DNA from: Pseudomonadota bacterium
GTDB lineage: Bacteria > Myxococcota_A > Bradymonadia > UBA4248
Assembly (NCBI GenBank): GCA_017421975.1
Contig: JAFOHE010000245.1
Span: 1 to 32,869 of the forward strand
Direction of reading: 5' to 3'
Length of the DNA: 32,869 bases
Below, in pieces: positions 1 to 6,715 of the stretch; position 1 is the stretch's first letter; every line of letters begins with the position of its first letter. Below the pieces are notes generated by a model. The model was not told the DNA's origin, did no database searches, and was given only the letters and a program-made list of their open reading frames with translations. The translations under genes and the position numbers were made by a program.

Positions 1-2
1 AA

Positions 3-542
3 TATGAAACCAGAGATAAGCTGTGGAAAGCTAAAGAAAATGTTGATCCAAAAATTAATATGACCTCACAATATAAAAATTTAGATTTAGAAGAAAATGA
101 TGTCACTTTTGAACGGTTAGATTCTCAGTCAAAAGAAAGTATCTTGACAGAATTTAAACAACATGTTGAGAATTCTGATGTTGATGTTGCTGTCAAAGAG
201 AATTTGCGAAAACAAGCTCAGTTGCTTGCAGATTATGATGAAGTCATGAAGGATAATTATGATTCTATGATTGAATATGATTCAGTTGTGAATCAGGCGT
301 TAATGCTTTATGAGTATCAACATCCCGAAGATCGCAGTTCTCAGTATTATCGTCAGCTCAAGGCGATGGCATTTCGGGCGCATATTCGACGTCTTGAACA
401 GCGTTTGGTGAATGAGGAAGCGGAGGTAGAGAATATGGCTAACGATGGTTATACGAACCTCACGCCTTCAGCAAAAGGATCTATGGCGGATCGTGCTTAT
501 GAGCGTCGTGCAATCAAAATGGGCTGGCAGACGACATATTAA
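3..542 (+). CDS. Hypothetical protein, 5' end outside window
   Basis: The reading frame is open from the first complete codon of the window (position 3) to the TAA at 540-542. The 19 codons before the first ATG (position 60) contain no stop and encode charged residues like those that follow. I therefore read this as the 3' part of a longer gene; the ATG at 60 has no clear ribosome binding site and is probably internal. The visible 179 residues are highly charged and predicted mostly helical or coiled-coil, with no signal peptide or membrane segment. The C-terminus turns basic (AYERRAIKMGW). I do not recognise the family. Base composition is AT-rich compared with the housekeeping genes further right, like the neighbouring transposase gene, which fits an accessory region. 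Confidence 0.6.
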   Translation, partial: YETRDKLWKAKENVDPKINMTSQYKNLDLEENDVTFERLDSQSKESILTEFKQHVENSDVDVAVKENLRKQAQLLADYDEVMKDNYDSMIEYDSVVNQALMLYEYQHPEDRSSQYYRQLKAMAFRAHIRRLEQRLVNEEAEVENMANDGYTNLTPSAKGSMADRAYERRAIKMGWQTTY

Positions 543-580
543 TCGCGCAATCGCGCAGGGCGAAGCATGGGCATGGGCGC

Positions 581-1042
581 CTATAGGGTGGGTCTGAGAG
601 CTGTAGGGCGGGGCTTGGAGCTATAGGGCGGGTCTGAGAGCTGTAGGGCGGGTCTGAGAGCTGTAGGGCGGGTCTGAGACCCGCCCGTACAGCAGCTATG
701 TGCATCATGGGCATGGGCATGGGCGCCTATATGGCGGGTTTGAGAGCTATATGGCTGGGCTTAGAGCAATATGGCTGGGCTTAGAGCAATATGGCTGGGC
801 TTGGAGCTATATGGCTGGGCTTAGAGCTATAGAGCGGGGCTTAGAGCTATAGGGCGGGTCTGAGACCCGCCCGTACAGCAGCTATGCGCATCATGGGTAC
901 AGCAGCTATGTGCATCATGGGCATGGGCATGGGTGCCTATATGGCTGGGCTTAGAGCTATATGGCTGGGCTTGGAGCTGCATGGAGGGTCTGATAGCTGT
1001 AGGGCGGGTTTGAGAGCTATAGGGCGGGTCTGGGACCCGCCC
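581..1042. repeat. Array of 20-bp tandem units in three blocks, each ending in a 21-nt palindrome
   Basis: Direct inspection shows contiguous 20-bp units from 581, such as CTGTAGGGCGGGTCTGAGAG and a second type ATGGCTGGGCTTAGAGCTAT. They form three blocks at about 581-680, 731-860 and 941-1030. Each block ends in a near-identical palindrome: a GGGCGGGTC arm, a 3-nt TGA or TGG centre and a GACCCGCCC arm, at 666-686, 852-872 and 1022-1042. Blocks are separated by a linker with CAGCAGCTATGTGCATCATGG and repeats of GCATGG. There are no unique spacers, so this is not CRISPR. The array directly precedes a RAYT transposase gene, the usual setting of REP/BIME repeats, but that relationship is inferred. 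Confidence 0.85.
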
Positions 1043-1082
1043 GTGCAATAAAAAAGAATAGCGTACAGTAAAAAAGAATAGC
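1043..1082. repeat. Direct duplication of a 20-nt AT-rich unit
   Basis: Two adjacent 20-nt copies (1043-1062 and 1063-1082) share TAAAAAAGAATAGC and differ at two positions in their first six bases. They continue the 20-bp period of the array to the left although the sequence is unrelated. They lie 38 bp before the transposase start codon, so they may fall in its promoter or leader region. Confidence 0.7.
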
Positions 1083-1119
1083 ATCGTTCATTGGGCTGCA
1101 GATTTAAAGGGGCTGAGAG

Positions 1120-1635
1120 ATGCATCATTCGAATTATAATCCTGAAATTCATCATAGGCGTTCCATTCGATTAAAAGGGTATGATTATACAACACCAGGA
1201 TTTTATTTTGTGACGATATGCGCGAAAAATGGCAGTCATATATTTGGGAAAATTATTGATAAAAAAATGGTTCTTAGCGAATATGGAAAAATATTAGATC
1301 AATGTTGGAACGAATTGCCTGAACATTATGATAATGTGGGTTTGCGTGAATATTGTATCATGCCCAATCATTTTCATTGTATGATTGAATTATTGAATTG
1401 TGATCTACAATTGAGGACGCCTTTGTACGAGATTATACGTGCCTTGAAATCTTTTTCAGCAAGAAAAATGAATGATTTGCGATTTGTATGTGATAATAGA
1501 AAGAGTCGTTCACCTGTATGGCATCGCAGTTATTATGAGCATATCATTAGACATAGTGATGAATATGCATGTATCGCGAATTATATACGAAAGAATCCAG
1601 AGCGATGGAAACAACACCGAAATCATTGTATGTGA
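1120..1635 (+). CDS. REP-associated tyrosine transposase (RAYT, IS200-like Y1 family)
   Basis: Single-domain Y1 HUH endonuclease of about the usual RAYT length (171 aa). The N-terminus has the family pattern RRSIRLKGYDYTTPGFYFVT (residues 13-32). The metal-binding HUH motif is H84-F85-H86 within MPNHFHCMIE (81-90). The catalytic tyrosine is Y138 or Y139 in WHRSYYEHIIR (134-144). The C-terminus carries the typical YIRKNPERW (155-163). All key residues are present, so the enzyme is probably active. RAYTs are single-copy domesticated relatives of IS200/IS605 transposases that cut and join palindromic REP sequences. Here repeats flank the gene on both sides: the 20-bp array upstream and bulged hairpins starting 23 nt after the stop. 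A weak ribosome site (GGGGCTGAGAG) precedes ATG 1120. Confidence 0.9.
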   Translation: MHHSNYNPEIHHRRSIRLKGYDYTTPGFYFVTICAKNGSHIFGKIIDKKMVLSEYGKILDQCWNELPEHYDNVGLREYCIMPNHFHCMIELLNCDLQLRTPLYEIIRALKSFSARKMNDLRFVCDNRKSRSPVWHRSYYEHIIRHSDEYACIANYIRKNPERWKQHRNHCM

Positions 1636-1657
1636 TAAGCCGTCTCATGCGTCATCG

Positions 1658-1775
1658 TGGCACGCGTATGCCGAGGGCATAGCGTGCCAGGCGCGCCGTA
1701 TGCGCGTAAGCGCATAGGCGGGCGAGGGCAGGCGTATCCTCAGTGCCTCGAAAGGCGCTGAGGATAGCTCTGCCC
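1658..1775 (+). repeat. Cluster of three bulged-G hairpins (REP-like)
   Basis: Three consecutive hairpins share one plan: outer stem, unpaired G, inner stem starting TAT and ending ATA, outer stem. First (1658-1689): TGGCACGC, bulge G1666, TATGCC, loop GAG, GGCATA, GCGTGCCA. Second (1694-1720): CGCC, bulge G1698, TATGCGC, loop GTAA, GCGCATA, GGCG. Third (1726-1775): GGGCAGGC, bulge G1734, a 14-nt arm TATCCTCAGTGCCT, loop CGAA, its partner with one G-T pair, GCTCTGCCC. Stem sequences differ but pairing is kept. The cluster fills the gap between the convergent RAYT and phosphatase genes. A weak outer inverted repeat (CGTCAT at 1650-1655, ATGACG at 1799-1804) may mark element ends. Confidence 0.85.
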
Positions 1776-1877
1776 CAAAAAACTCACCCTCACTTGCAAT
1801 GACGATAGATTCGGCATATTTATCAAAACACACGATTAAATGATAAAACAGCTATAGGTTATTGTTCAGCAATGATC

Positions 1878-2495
1878 TTAAGGCTCGCTCCAGATCGTTT
1901 CATTGGCGTTGAGATAGACCATTTTATAGAAGCCTTCGCGCTTTTCAAAGAGGGAAGCGGAGGCATTGTGAACGACAATATGATAGAGATGGGCTGGCGG
2001 AATATCGAGAAGCGCCATGATGGTATGGCGAATGGGACTGGCATGGGATACAAGAATGACATCCCTGTCATCGTTTTGTTGCATGAGTTCATTCAAAAGC
2101 GCCATCATGCGGTTATGAACCGATTCGGAAGATTCTCCACCGATACCATAACCTTCATGCCATGGATCTTTGAGATGAAGCTGCCAGCGTTGGTCATTTT
2201 GTAAATCATCGAGGCGGCAGCCCGTGAATTCTCCTGTATTGATTTCGATTAATCGATCGTCCACTTCGGGTGTTGTATCGAGCGCTTCAGCGATGGGTGA
2301 AGCCGTTTGTGTCGCTCTCATGAGCGGACTTGAGAGCAATTTCACGGGGCCATTGATCTGTTTTTTTAGGAATTTGGCAAGTTTATTTGCCTGTGTTCTG
2401 CCTTCATGATTCAGTTCAATATCGGTCAATCCCTGAATACGTCGTTCTAAATTCCAAGCCGTTTTGCCATGTCGGCAAAGATAAAGTTTTTTCAT
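1878..2495 (-). CDS. Histidine phosphatase family protein (phosphoglycerate mutase-like)
   Basis: The product has the histidine phosphatase signature LCRHGKTAWN near the N-terminus, with the phospho-accepting His in RHG. The family Arg is in SSPLMRATQTA, the acidic residue in the GESSESV segment, and the second catalytic His in VSHASPIRHT. Length of about 205 aa matches broad-specificity phosphatases such as alpha-ribazole phosphatase (CobC) and related enzymes. Nothing here fixes the substrate, and no cobalamin gene is nearby. I chose the ATG at 2495 because family members begin a few residues before RHG; an in-frame ATG at 2510 would add MISNQ, and neither has a strong ribosome site. It lies downstream of the flavodoxin gene on the same strand and may be read from the same transcript. 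Confidence 0.85.
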   Translation of the reverse strand: MKKLYLCRHGKTAWNLERRIQGLTDIELNHEGRTQANKLAKFLKKQINGPVKLLSSPLMRATQTASPIAEALDTTPEVDDRLIEINTGEFTGCRLDDLQNDQRWQLHLKDPWHEGYGIGGESSESVHNRMMALLNELMQQNDDRDVILVSHASPIRHTIMALLDIPPAHLYHIVVHNASASLFEKREGFYKMVYLNANETIWSEP

Positions 2496-2562
2496 CTGAT
2501 TACTTATCATGAAAGAACTATGCAGAACACGTGAGGGATATTTAGTGAAACTGCAAGTTTGG

Positions 2563-3600
2563 TTAGAGGTTGAGACTGTCTACCCAATTTGCCACAGTTG
2601 AGGACGAGGCACCGATGGCGAATCTTTGTCCTTCGAGCCAGTTGGCATTGGGTGCTGCCTGTTGGAGAAGAATTGCGCTTGAACCAATACCGCTGCTTCC
2701 AGATGTGCAAAACGGCACGATTGTCGTTCCCTCTTTTATAGAAGCATTTTCCAGAAATGTATACATGATTTTGGGTGCTTCAGCCCACCATATTGGGTAG
2801 CCTAAGTAGATTGGGTCATATTGTTCGATATTGTCCATGTCGAATGCGATTGCCGGACGTGCGTTTGGATCATTTTGTTCGATCGAAGTGCGACTATTTT
2901 TGTCCCCATAATTAATATCTTCGTCAGTGTAAGGTGTATCGGGGACAATTTCATATAAAGTAGCACCCGTATGGTTTGAGATGTGTTCGGCAATGGCCTG
3001 TGTATGATGCGTGACGGAAAAATAGGCGACGAGTGGCTTTTTTTGTGTGGCAGTGGGATCTGTTTGTGTATGGATTGCATCTTTGGACAGCGTGAGCGTG
3101 ACATTGTCTTTGTCGAGCAAGGCTTTGAGTTCTTCGTCTGTTTTGTCTGTGATTTTGCCGAGTCGAGTGTAACGATAAGTGTTAGGCGCAAAGAAGATGG
3201 AAATCTGGTTACCAGCATAGAGAACGATATCGCCGAGTTTGGTTGTTATTTGTTCGTCTTGATGGGGTAAAGATTGTCCCAGTGGGCCTACTTGTTCAAA
3301 ATCGCCATATTGTGACATTTGGACAGTAATTGTAGACGTTTTGACCAAATTTTTGAGGGCGTTTACGGCTTCATTATCTTCCCATTGTACATTTATGGCA
3401 ATATCATCAATTTTTGCGAGCATCGTGACCTCGTCGTTTTGATTGTGCTCTGTGTTTTGTTGTGCAGGCACTGATGTTTGTTCGGAAGTGCCGTTATTGT
3501 TGTGTGGGTTAGTTTGTGTGGCGTTAGAATTATTATCGTTGTCTTCGCAGGCTGTGAGTGTCATGGCAGCGAAGAGAAGGGGCAGAAGAAAAAATTTCAT
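2563..3600 (-). CDS. Lipoprotein with cyclophilin-like and flavodoxin domains
   Basis: A 345-aa protein starting with a lipoprotein signal peptide; the lipobox LTAC puts the lipidated cysteine at residue 18. An Asn/Thr/Gln-rich linker follows to about residue 57. Residues about 58-173 match the cyclophilin-like fold domain often fused or adjacent to flavodoxins (segments GDIVLYAGNQISIFF and YTRLGKI). Residues about 188-345 are a flavodoxin with the FMN phosphate loop YFSVTHHTQAIAE and the IYLGYPIWWAEAPKIM segment. The likely role is an FMN-dependent redox protein attached to the membrane outside the cytoplasm. A ribosome site GGGAG precedes the ATG. The hydrolase gene upstream and the LysR gene make up a common redox/hydrolase neighbourhood. 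The electron partner is unknown. Confidence 0.88.
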   Translation of the reverse strand: MKFFLLPLLFAAMTLTACEDNDNNSNATQTNPHNNNGTSEQTSVPAQQNTEHNQNDEVTMLAKIDDIAINVQWEDNEAVNALKNLVKTSTITVQMSQYGDFEQVGPLGQSLPHQDEQITTKLGDIVLYAGNQISIFFAPNTYRYTRLGKITDKTDEELKALLDKDNVTLTLSKDAIHTQTDPTATQKKPLVAYFSVTHHTQAIAEHISNHTGATLYEIVPDTPYTDEDINYGDKNSRTSIEQNDPNARPAIAFDMDNIEQYDPIYLGYPIWWAEAPKIMYTFLENASIKEGTTIVPFCTSGSSGIGSSAILLQQAAPNANWLEGQRFAIGASSSTVANWVDSLNL

Positions 3601-3668
3601 GGATGCGTTCTCCCTGAGCGAAGTGTGAAATCATATATAAAAGAGAAAAATGAACATTTTTGGAATGT

Positions 3669-3801
3669 ACGTGAAGCACTTAAGTGCCGGACATAGATAA
3701 TAACAATACATGGTTTGACAGCGGGGCAAGCCCCACTGTCACATAAGCCAATATGTCTCTACAATCGATAACTATGGCTGGAACAATAAAGTGCTTCATG
3801 T
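3669..3801. repeat. Short element bounded by inverted repeats (MITE-like)
   Basis: The stretch is bounded by 13-bp inverted repeats, ACGTGAAGCACTT (3669-3681) and AAGTGCTTCATGT (3789-3801), matching at 12 of 13 positions. Inside is a second palindrome, TGACAGCGGGGC at 3716-3727 and GCCCCACTGTCA at 3730-3741 with an AA loop and one mismatch, flanked by GACATA and TATGTC. The left end also contains the perfect palindrome GCACTTAAGTGC (3676-3687). No ORF is inside. It fills most of the gap between the hydrolase and flavodoxin genes. No clear target-site duplication was seen, so mobility is unproven. It could instead be a processing or attenuation structure between two co-transcribed genes. Confidence 0.5.
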
Positions 3802-3812
3802 GATAGTTTGTT

Positions 3813-4970
3813 TTATTTTAGATATGTTTTGAAAAACGCATCAAGTTTATCAAAAGGAATTTTTTCCATATTATCGTAGAGATCGACGTGTGAAGCACCT
3901 GGAATAATCATAATTTCCTTATTGCCGACAGTGGCGTTTTCATTTTCAACGTGTTTTCCAGTCATTTTTTCGAAAGCGCCTTCGCTAAAGTATCGGCTGT
4001 GCGCGGCTTCACCATGTATGATGAGCACGGGATTGACGATTTCGTTAATATAATACAGAAAACGCGCATTTAAGAATGAAATTGCGGAAGTTTTGTTCCA
4101 TCCATCATTGGAATTGAGAGAACGTTTGTGATAGCCGCGATCGGTTTTGTAATAGTCAAAATAATCTTTGACGAACTGCGGTTCATCGCCATTGAGTTTT
4201 GGAATGACGCCGCCTGCGCGTTCTGCGGAGCCAGATTTGTAGTCTATGGTGCGTTGTTCACTGAGCGCTTTGCGTTTGGCGTTTCGAGCATCAGCACTAT
4301 CTTCCGAATCAAAGTAGCCATTGCCGTTGACCCGCGTCATATCGTACATCGTCGAAGCGACCGTGGCTTTAATGCGCGTATCAGCAGCAGCGGCGTTGAG
4401 TGCAATGCCACCCCATCCGCAAATACCCAAAATACCGATGGCATCGGGATTGACGCGTTCGTGAGTGGCGAGGAAGTCTACGGCTGCGCCGAAGTCCTCG
4501 GTATTGATGTCCGGGGAGGCCACGTAACGCGGTTCGCCGCTACTCTCACCTGTGTAGGAGGGATCGAAGGCAATCGCCAAAAAGCCACGTTCTGCGAGGG
4601 TTTGAGCGTATAATCCGGAAGATTGTTCTTTGACTGCGCCAAAGGGCCCACTTATGGCAATGGCAGGTAGCTTTTGGCCTGCACTGTCTTTGGGAATGTA
4701 CATGTCAGCCGCAAGCGTCATGCCGAAGCGGGTTTTGAAAGTGACTTTTTGGTGATCGACTTTATCGCTCTGTTTGAAGACTTTATCCCAATGTTGTTCG
4801 AGTGTCATGACTTGTGCTCCTGTGTGGTTGTTTGAGGGTGTTTCGGCGTTAGCCGTGCTGGTTTGTGGGGCGGGGGATGGACAAGGGCAGTCGGTTTCGA
4901 CTGTGGGGGGATTGCTGTTACAGGCTGTGAGAGATAATGCGAAAAGTGCCGTCAGTATGACCTTTTTCAT
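3813..4970 (-). CDS. Alpha/beta-hydrolase lipoprotein
   Basis: From the ATG at 4970 the product is 385 aa. It begins MKKVILTALFALSLTACNSN with a clear lipobox (LTAC), followed by a Pro/Ser/Asn/Thr-rich linker. The body is an alpha/beta hydrolase of the dienelactone-hydrolase/YcjY type. The nucleophile elbow GICGWGG carries Cys where many hydrolases have Ser, which is normal for dienelactone hydrolase relatives. The catalytic His is in GASHVDLYD near the C-terminus. I chose 4970 over an in-frame ATG at 5042 because the signal peptide starts there and TGAGG sits 6-7 nt upstream. The gene is divergent from lysR, which suggests direct regulation. An 11-base G/C homopolymer lies 31-41 bp upstream of the start. 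The substrate cannot be told. Confidence 0.88.
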   Translation of the reverse strand: MKKVILTALFALSLTACNSNPPTVETDCPCPSPAPQTSTANAETPSNNHTGAQVMTLEQHWDKVFKQSDKVDHQKVTFKTRFGMTLAADMYIPKDSAGQKLPAIAISGPFGAVKEQSSGLYAQTLAERGFLAIAFDPSYTGESSGEPRYVASPDINTEDFGAAVDFLATHERVNPDAIGILGICGWGGIALNAAAADTRIKATVASTMYDMTRVNGNGYFDSEDSADARNAKRKALSEQRTIDYKSGSAERAGGVIPKLNGDEPQFVKDYFDYYKTDRGYHKRSLNSNDGWNKTSAISFLNARFLYYINEIVNPVLIIHGEAAHSRYFSEGAFEKMTGKHVENENATVGNKEIMIIPGASHVDLYDNMEKIPFDKLDAFFKTYLK

Positions 4971-5000
4971 GATGAACCTCAATGCAGGCGTGTTTATGTC

Positions 5001-5011
5001 GGGGGGGGGGG
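5001..5011. repeat. Homopolymer tract of 11 G (C on the minus strand)
   Basis: Eleven consecutive G residues on the plus strand lie between the candidate hydrolase promoter (5055-5083) and the hydrolase start codon (4970), so in the leader of that gene. Tracts this long are prone to slipped-strand length change. An in-frame upstream ATG at 5042 reads through the tract, so length changes would shift that extended frame. Confidence 0.9.
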
Positions 5012-5054
5012 TGGAATTGTGTTGACATGTCACATCCATCATCCGTTTTTATCT

Positions 5055-5083
5055 TTTATAGGCATTTTGTGTGAAATATCCAA
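5055..5083 (-). promoter_or_regulatory. Candidate sigma-70-like promoter for the hydrolase gene
   Basis: On the minus strand, TTGGAT (5083-5078) is followed after exactly 17 nt by TATAAA (5060-5055). The -10 is good and the -35 is weak. The predicted transcript would have a leader of roughly 75-80 nt containing the C tract. The same 173-bp gap must also hold the lysR promoter and any LysR binding sites, which I could not assign with confidence. Confidence 0.4.
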
Positions 5084-5143
5084 TACTTATATTTTATTTC
5101 ATGTTATTCTATTTTGGCATAACTGAGCGAATGGGAGGTCGTC

Positions 5144-6019
5144 ATGGAAATCGCAGTTTTGAGAAATTTCATTATGGTAGCGCGTCTTGGCAATGTGACG
5201 CGGGCAGCGGAACGGTTACATATCTCGCAACCCGCATTGTCGAAGCAGCTGAAGGCGCTTGAGGTCGAACTCGACAGAAAGTTGTTCCGGCGCGGCAGCG
5301 CATGCATGCATCTGACGGAGGAAGGGATGCTTTTACTTCAAAGGGCGGAAGATATCGTCGCCATGGTTGACAAGACGGTGATGGATTTCAAATCCCTGGA
5401 TGATGTTATGGGTGGGGACATTTATATTGGCTGTGCTGAATCGCATTTGATTCGATATATTGCCCAGGCTGTAAAATCCTTTCAGTCCAAGTGTCCGCGC
5501 GTTCGGTATCATTTGATGAGTGGAAACACCGAACAGGTGGCAGAGCGTCTGAGTCGTGGTCAACTGGATTTTGCTTTAATATGTGAACCGCCGGATTTGT
5601 TGAAATACAATTATATCGAAATTGATGAACCCGATGTATGGGGCGTAGTTATGCGCAAAGACAGCCCTTTGTCGCAGAAAAAAACGATTCAATATACGGA
5701 TTTGCTCGGTCTTCCGCTGATATGTTCCATACAGGCGATTCGAACGGATTTCCCACGGTGGTGTGGTGATGGCATTGAGAAATTGAATATTTTTACGACA
5801 GTCAATCTTTTTTATAATGGGAGTGTATTTGTTAAAGAAGGATTAGGATATATGTTAATATTTGATAAATTGGCAGATACGGGTGTTGATAGTACGTTAT
5901 GTTTTCGCCCGCTTGAACCGAAGCTTGAAACGCAAATGTATATGATATGGATGAAGCATCAACAGTTTACGCCCGTATCTGGATTATTTATTGAGGAGTT
6001 GAGAAGGACATTAAAATGA
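5144..6019 (+). CDS. LysR-family transcriptional regulator
   Basis: A 291-aa protein, the normal length for the family. It starts with a winged helix-turn-helix: LRNFIMVARLGNVTRAAERL, then HISQPALSKQLKALEVELDRKLFRR (residues about 6-51) with the canonical SQPALSKQ recognition helix. The rest matches the LysR substrate-binding domain. GGAGG precedes ATG 5144 by about 6 nt. It is transcribed divergently from the alpha/beta-hydrolase lipoprotein, the classic arrangement in which a LysR protein controls its neighbour; the effector is unknown. Its stop is only 4 bp from the stop of the convergent tsaE gene, with no terminator between them. Confidence 0.93.
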   Translation: MEIAVLRNFIMVARLGNVTRAAERLHISQPALSKQLKALEVELDRKLFRRGSACMHLTEEGMLLLQRAEDIVAMVDKTVMDFKSLDDVMGGDIYIGCAESHLIRYIAQAVKSFQSKCPRVRYHLMSGNTEQVAERLSRGQLDFALICEPPDLLKYNYIEIDEPDVWGVVMRKDSPLSQKKTIQYTDLLGLPLICSIQAIRTDFPRWCGDGIEKLNIFTTVNLFYNGSVFVKEGLGYMLIFDKLADTGVDSTLCFRPLEPKLETQMYMIWMKHQQFTPVSGLFIEELRRTLK

Positions 6020-6023
6020 GAAA

Positions 6024-6515
6024 TTAAATTTGTTGAAAGACGGGTGCCAGGCGTTGATAAAGCTCGCTCGACGTATCACCTTCGATGGAGAAAAGTCTTG
6101 GAAGATTCGAGAGTTCGACATCTTTGTCATCGCCATCAAAGGCCATATTGATCGTCAAAAATTCGATAGGTTTTGCGCGATCGACTTGTTCGAGCCATTC
6201 GATGAGGACGAGTGCGTTTGGATCTTCAATGCAGTCCCAGTAGCCGGTTGATTCGACTTCTTCGAGGGTAGAGAGGCGATAGAGGTCAAGGTGATAGATG
6301 AGGCGTCCCATACCTTCATATTGATTAATAATGGTAAAAGAGGGGGAGCATACGCGGGCGTCTGAATGGAGATAGGCGCGGGCGATACCGCGGACGAGCT
6401 GAGTTTTGCCAATGCCGAGTGTGCCTTTGAGCGCGAGAATATCGCCGGCCTGGAGGTGTTGGCCAAGTTTTTCGCCAAAAGCGATGGTTTCTTCGAGAGA
6501 TGTTGTTCGTATCAT
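6024..6515 (-). CDS. tsaE: tRNA threonylcarbamoyladenosine biosynthesis ATPase TsaE
   Basis: TsaE is the P-loop ATPase that works with TsaB and TsaD to transfer threonylcarbamoyl to A37 of ANN-decoding tRNAs. Its family motifs are all visible: Walker A GTLGIGKT (residues 31-38 from the chosen start), SPSFTIINQY, HLDLYRL and LVLIEWLE. From the ATG at 6515 the protein is 163 aa, close to the usual ~150. An in-frame ATG at 6578 would add a basic 21-residue extension not typical of the family. Neither start has a strong ribosome site, so the start is moderately certain. The gene lies downstream of a composite repeat (6629-6707) and converges on lysR. Confidence 0.93.
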   Translation of the reverse strand: MIRTTSLEETIAFGEKLGQHLQAGDILALKGTLGIGKTQLVRGIARAYLHSDARVCSPSFTIINQYEGMGRLIYHLDLYRLSTLEEVESTGYWDCIEDPNALVLIEWLEQVDRAKPIEFLTINMAFDGDDKDVELSNLPRLFSIEGDTSSELYQRLAPVFQQI

Positions 6516-6628
6516 AAGCGTCAATGATGTAAAAAGCGTGTTTTTGAAAGAAAAGCGTCGTTTAGTGGAACGTCGCAATTATTATATTATAGTTATGTCG
6601 ATGCACGTCGCAGCGATTTTTGTGTGTT

Positions 6629-6707
6629 GGGGGCGCGGGGGATGCCCCCGCAGAGGGGGTAGCGGCGTATGCCTATGGGCATAGCCGCGTAGGGGGAGAC
6701 TTCCCTC
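6629..6707. repeat. Composite palindromic repeat, copy 1, with bulged-G hairpin core
   Basis: This element is repeated in inverted orientation at 13015-13114. The right arm (6645-6667) is identical over 23 nt to 13067-13089, and the left-arm equivalent (GGGAAGTCTCCCCCTACGCGG, read on the minus strand) matches the other copy at 19 of 21 positions. Between the arms sits a bulged-G hairpin (6662-6688): GCGGC, unpaired G6667, TATGCC, loop TATG, GGCATA, GCCGC. A separate palindrome CGGGGG-ATG-CCCCCG occupies 6636-6650. It lies between the HEAT-repeat gene and tsaE, both on the minus strand. Confidence 0.8.
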
Positions 6708-6715
6708 CACCAAGT

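Noticed and set aside
581-1042. CRISPR array
   Set aside because: The 20-bp units are contiguous with no unique spacers, two unit types mix, and no cas genes are in the window.
514-1155. Minus-strand ORFs of 68-85 codons across the 20-bp array
   Set aside because: They only translate the repeats in shifting frames (20 is not a multiple of 3), have no ribosome sites and no non-repeat conserved sequence.
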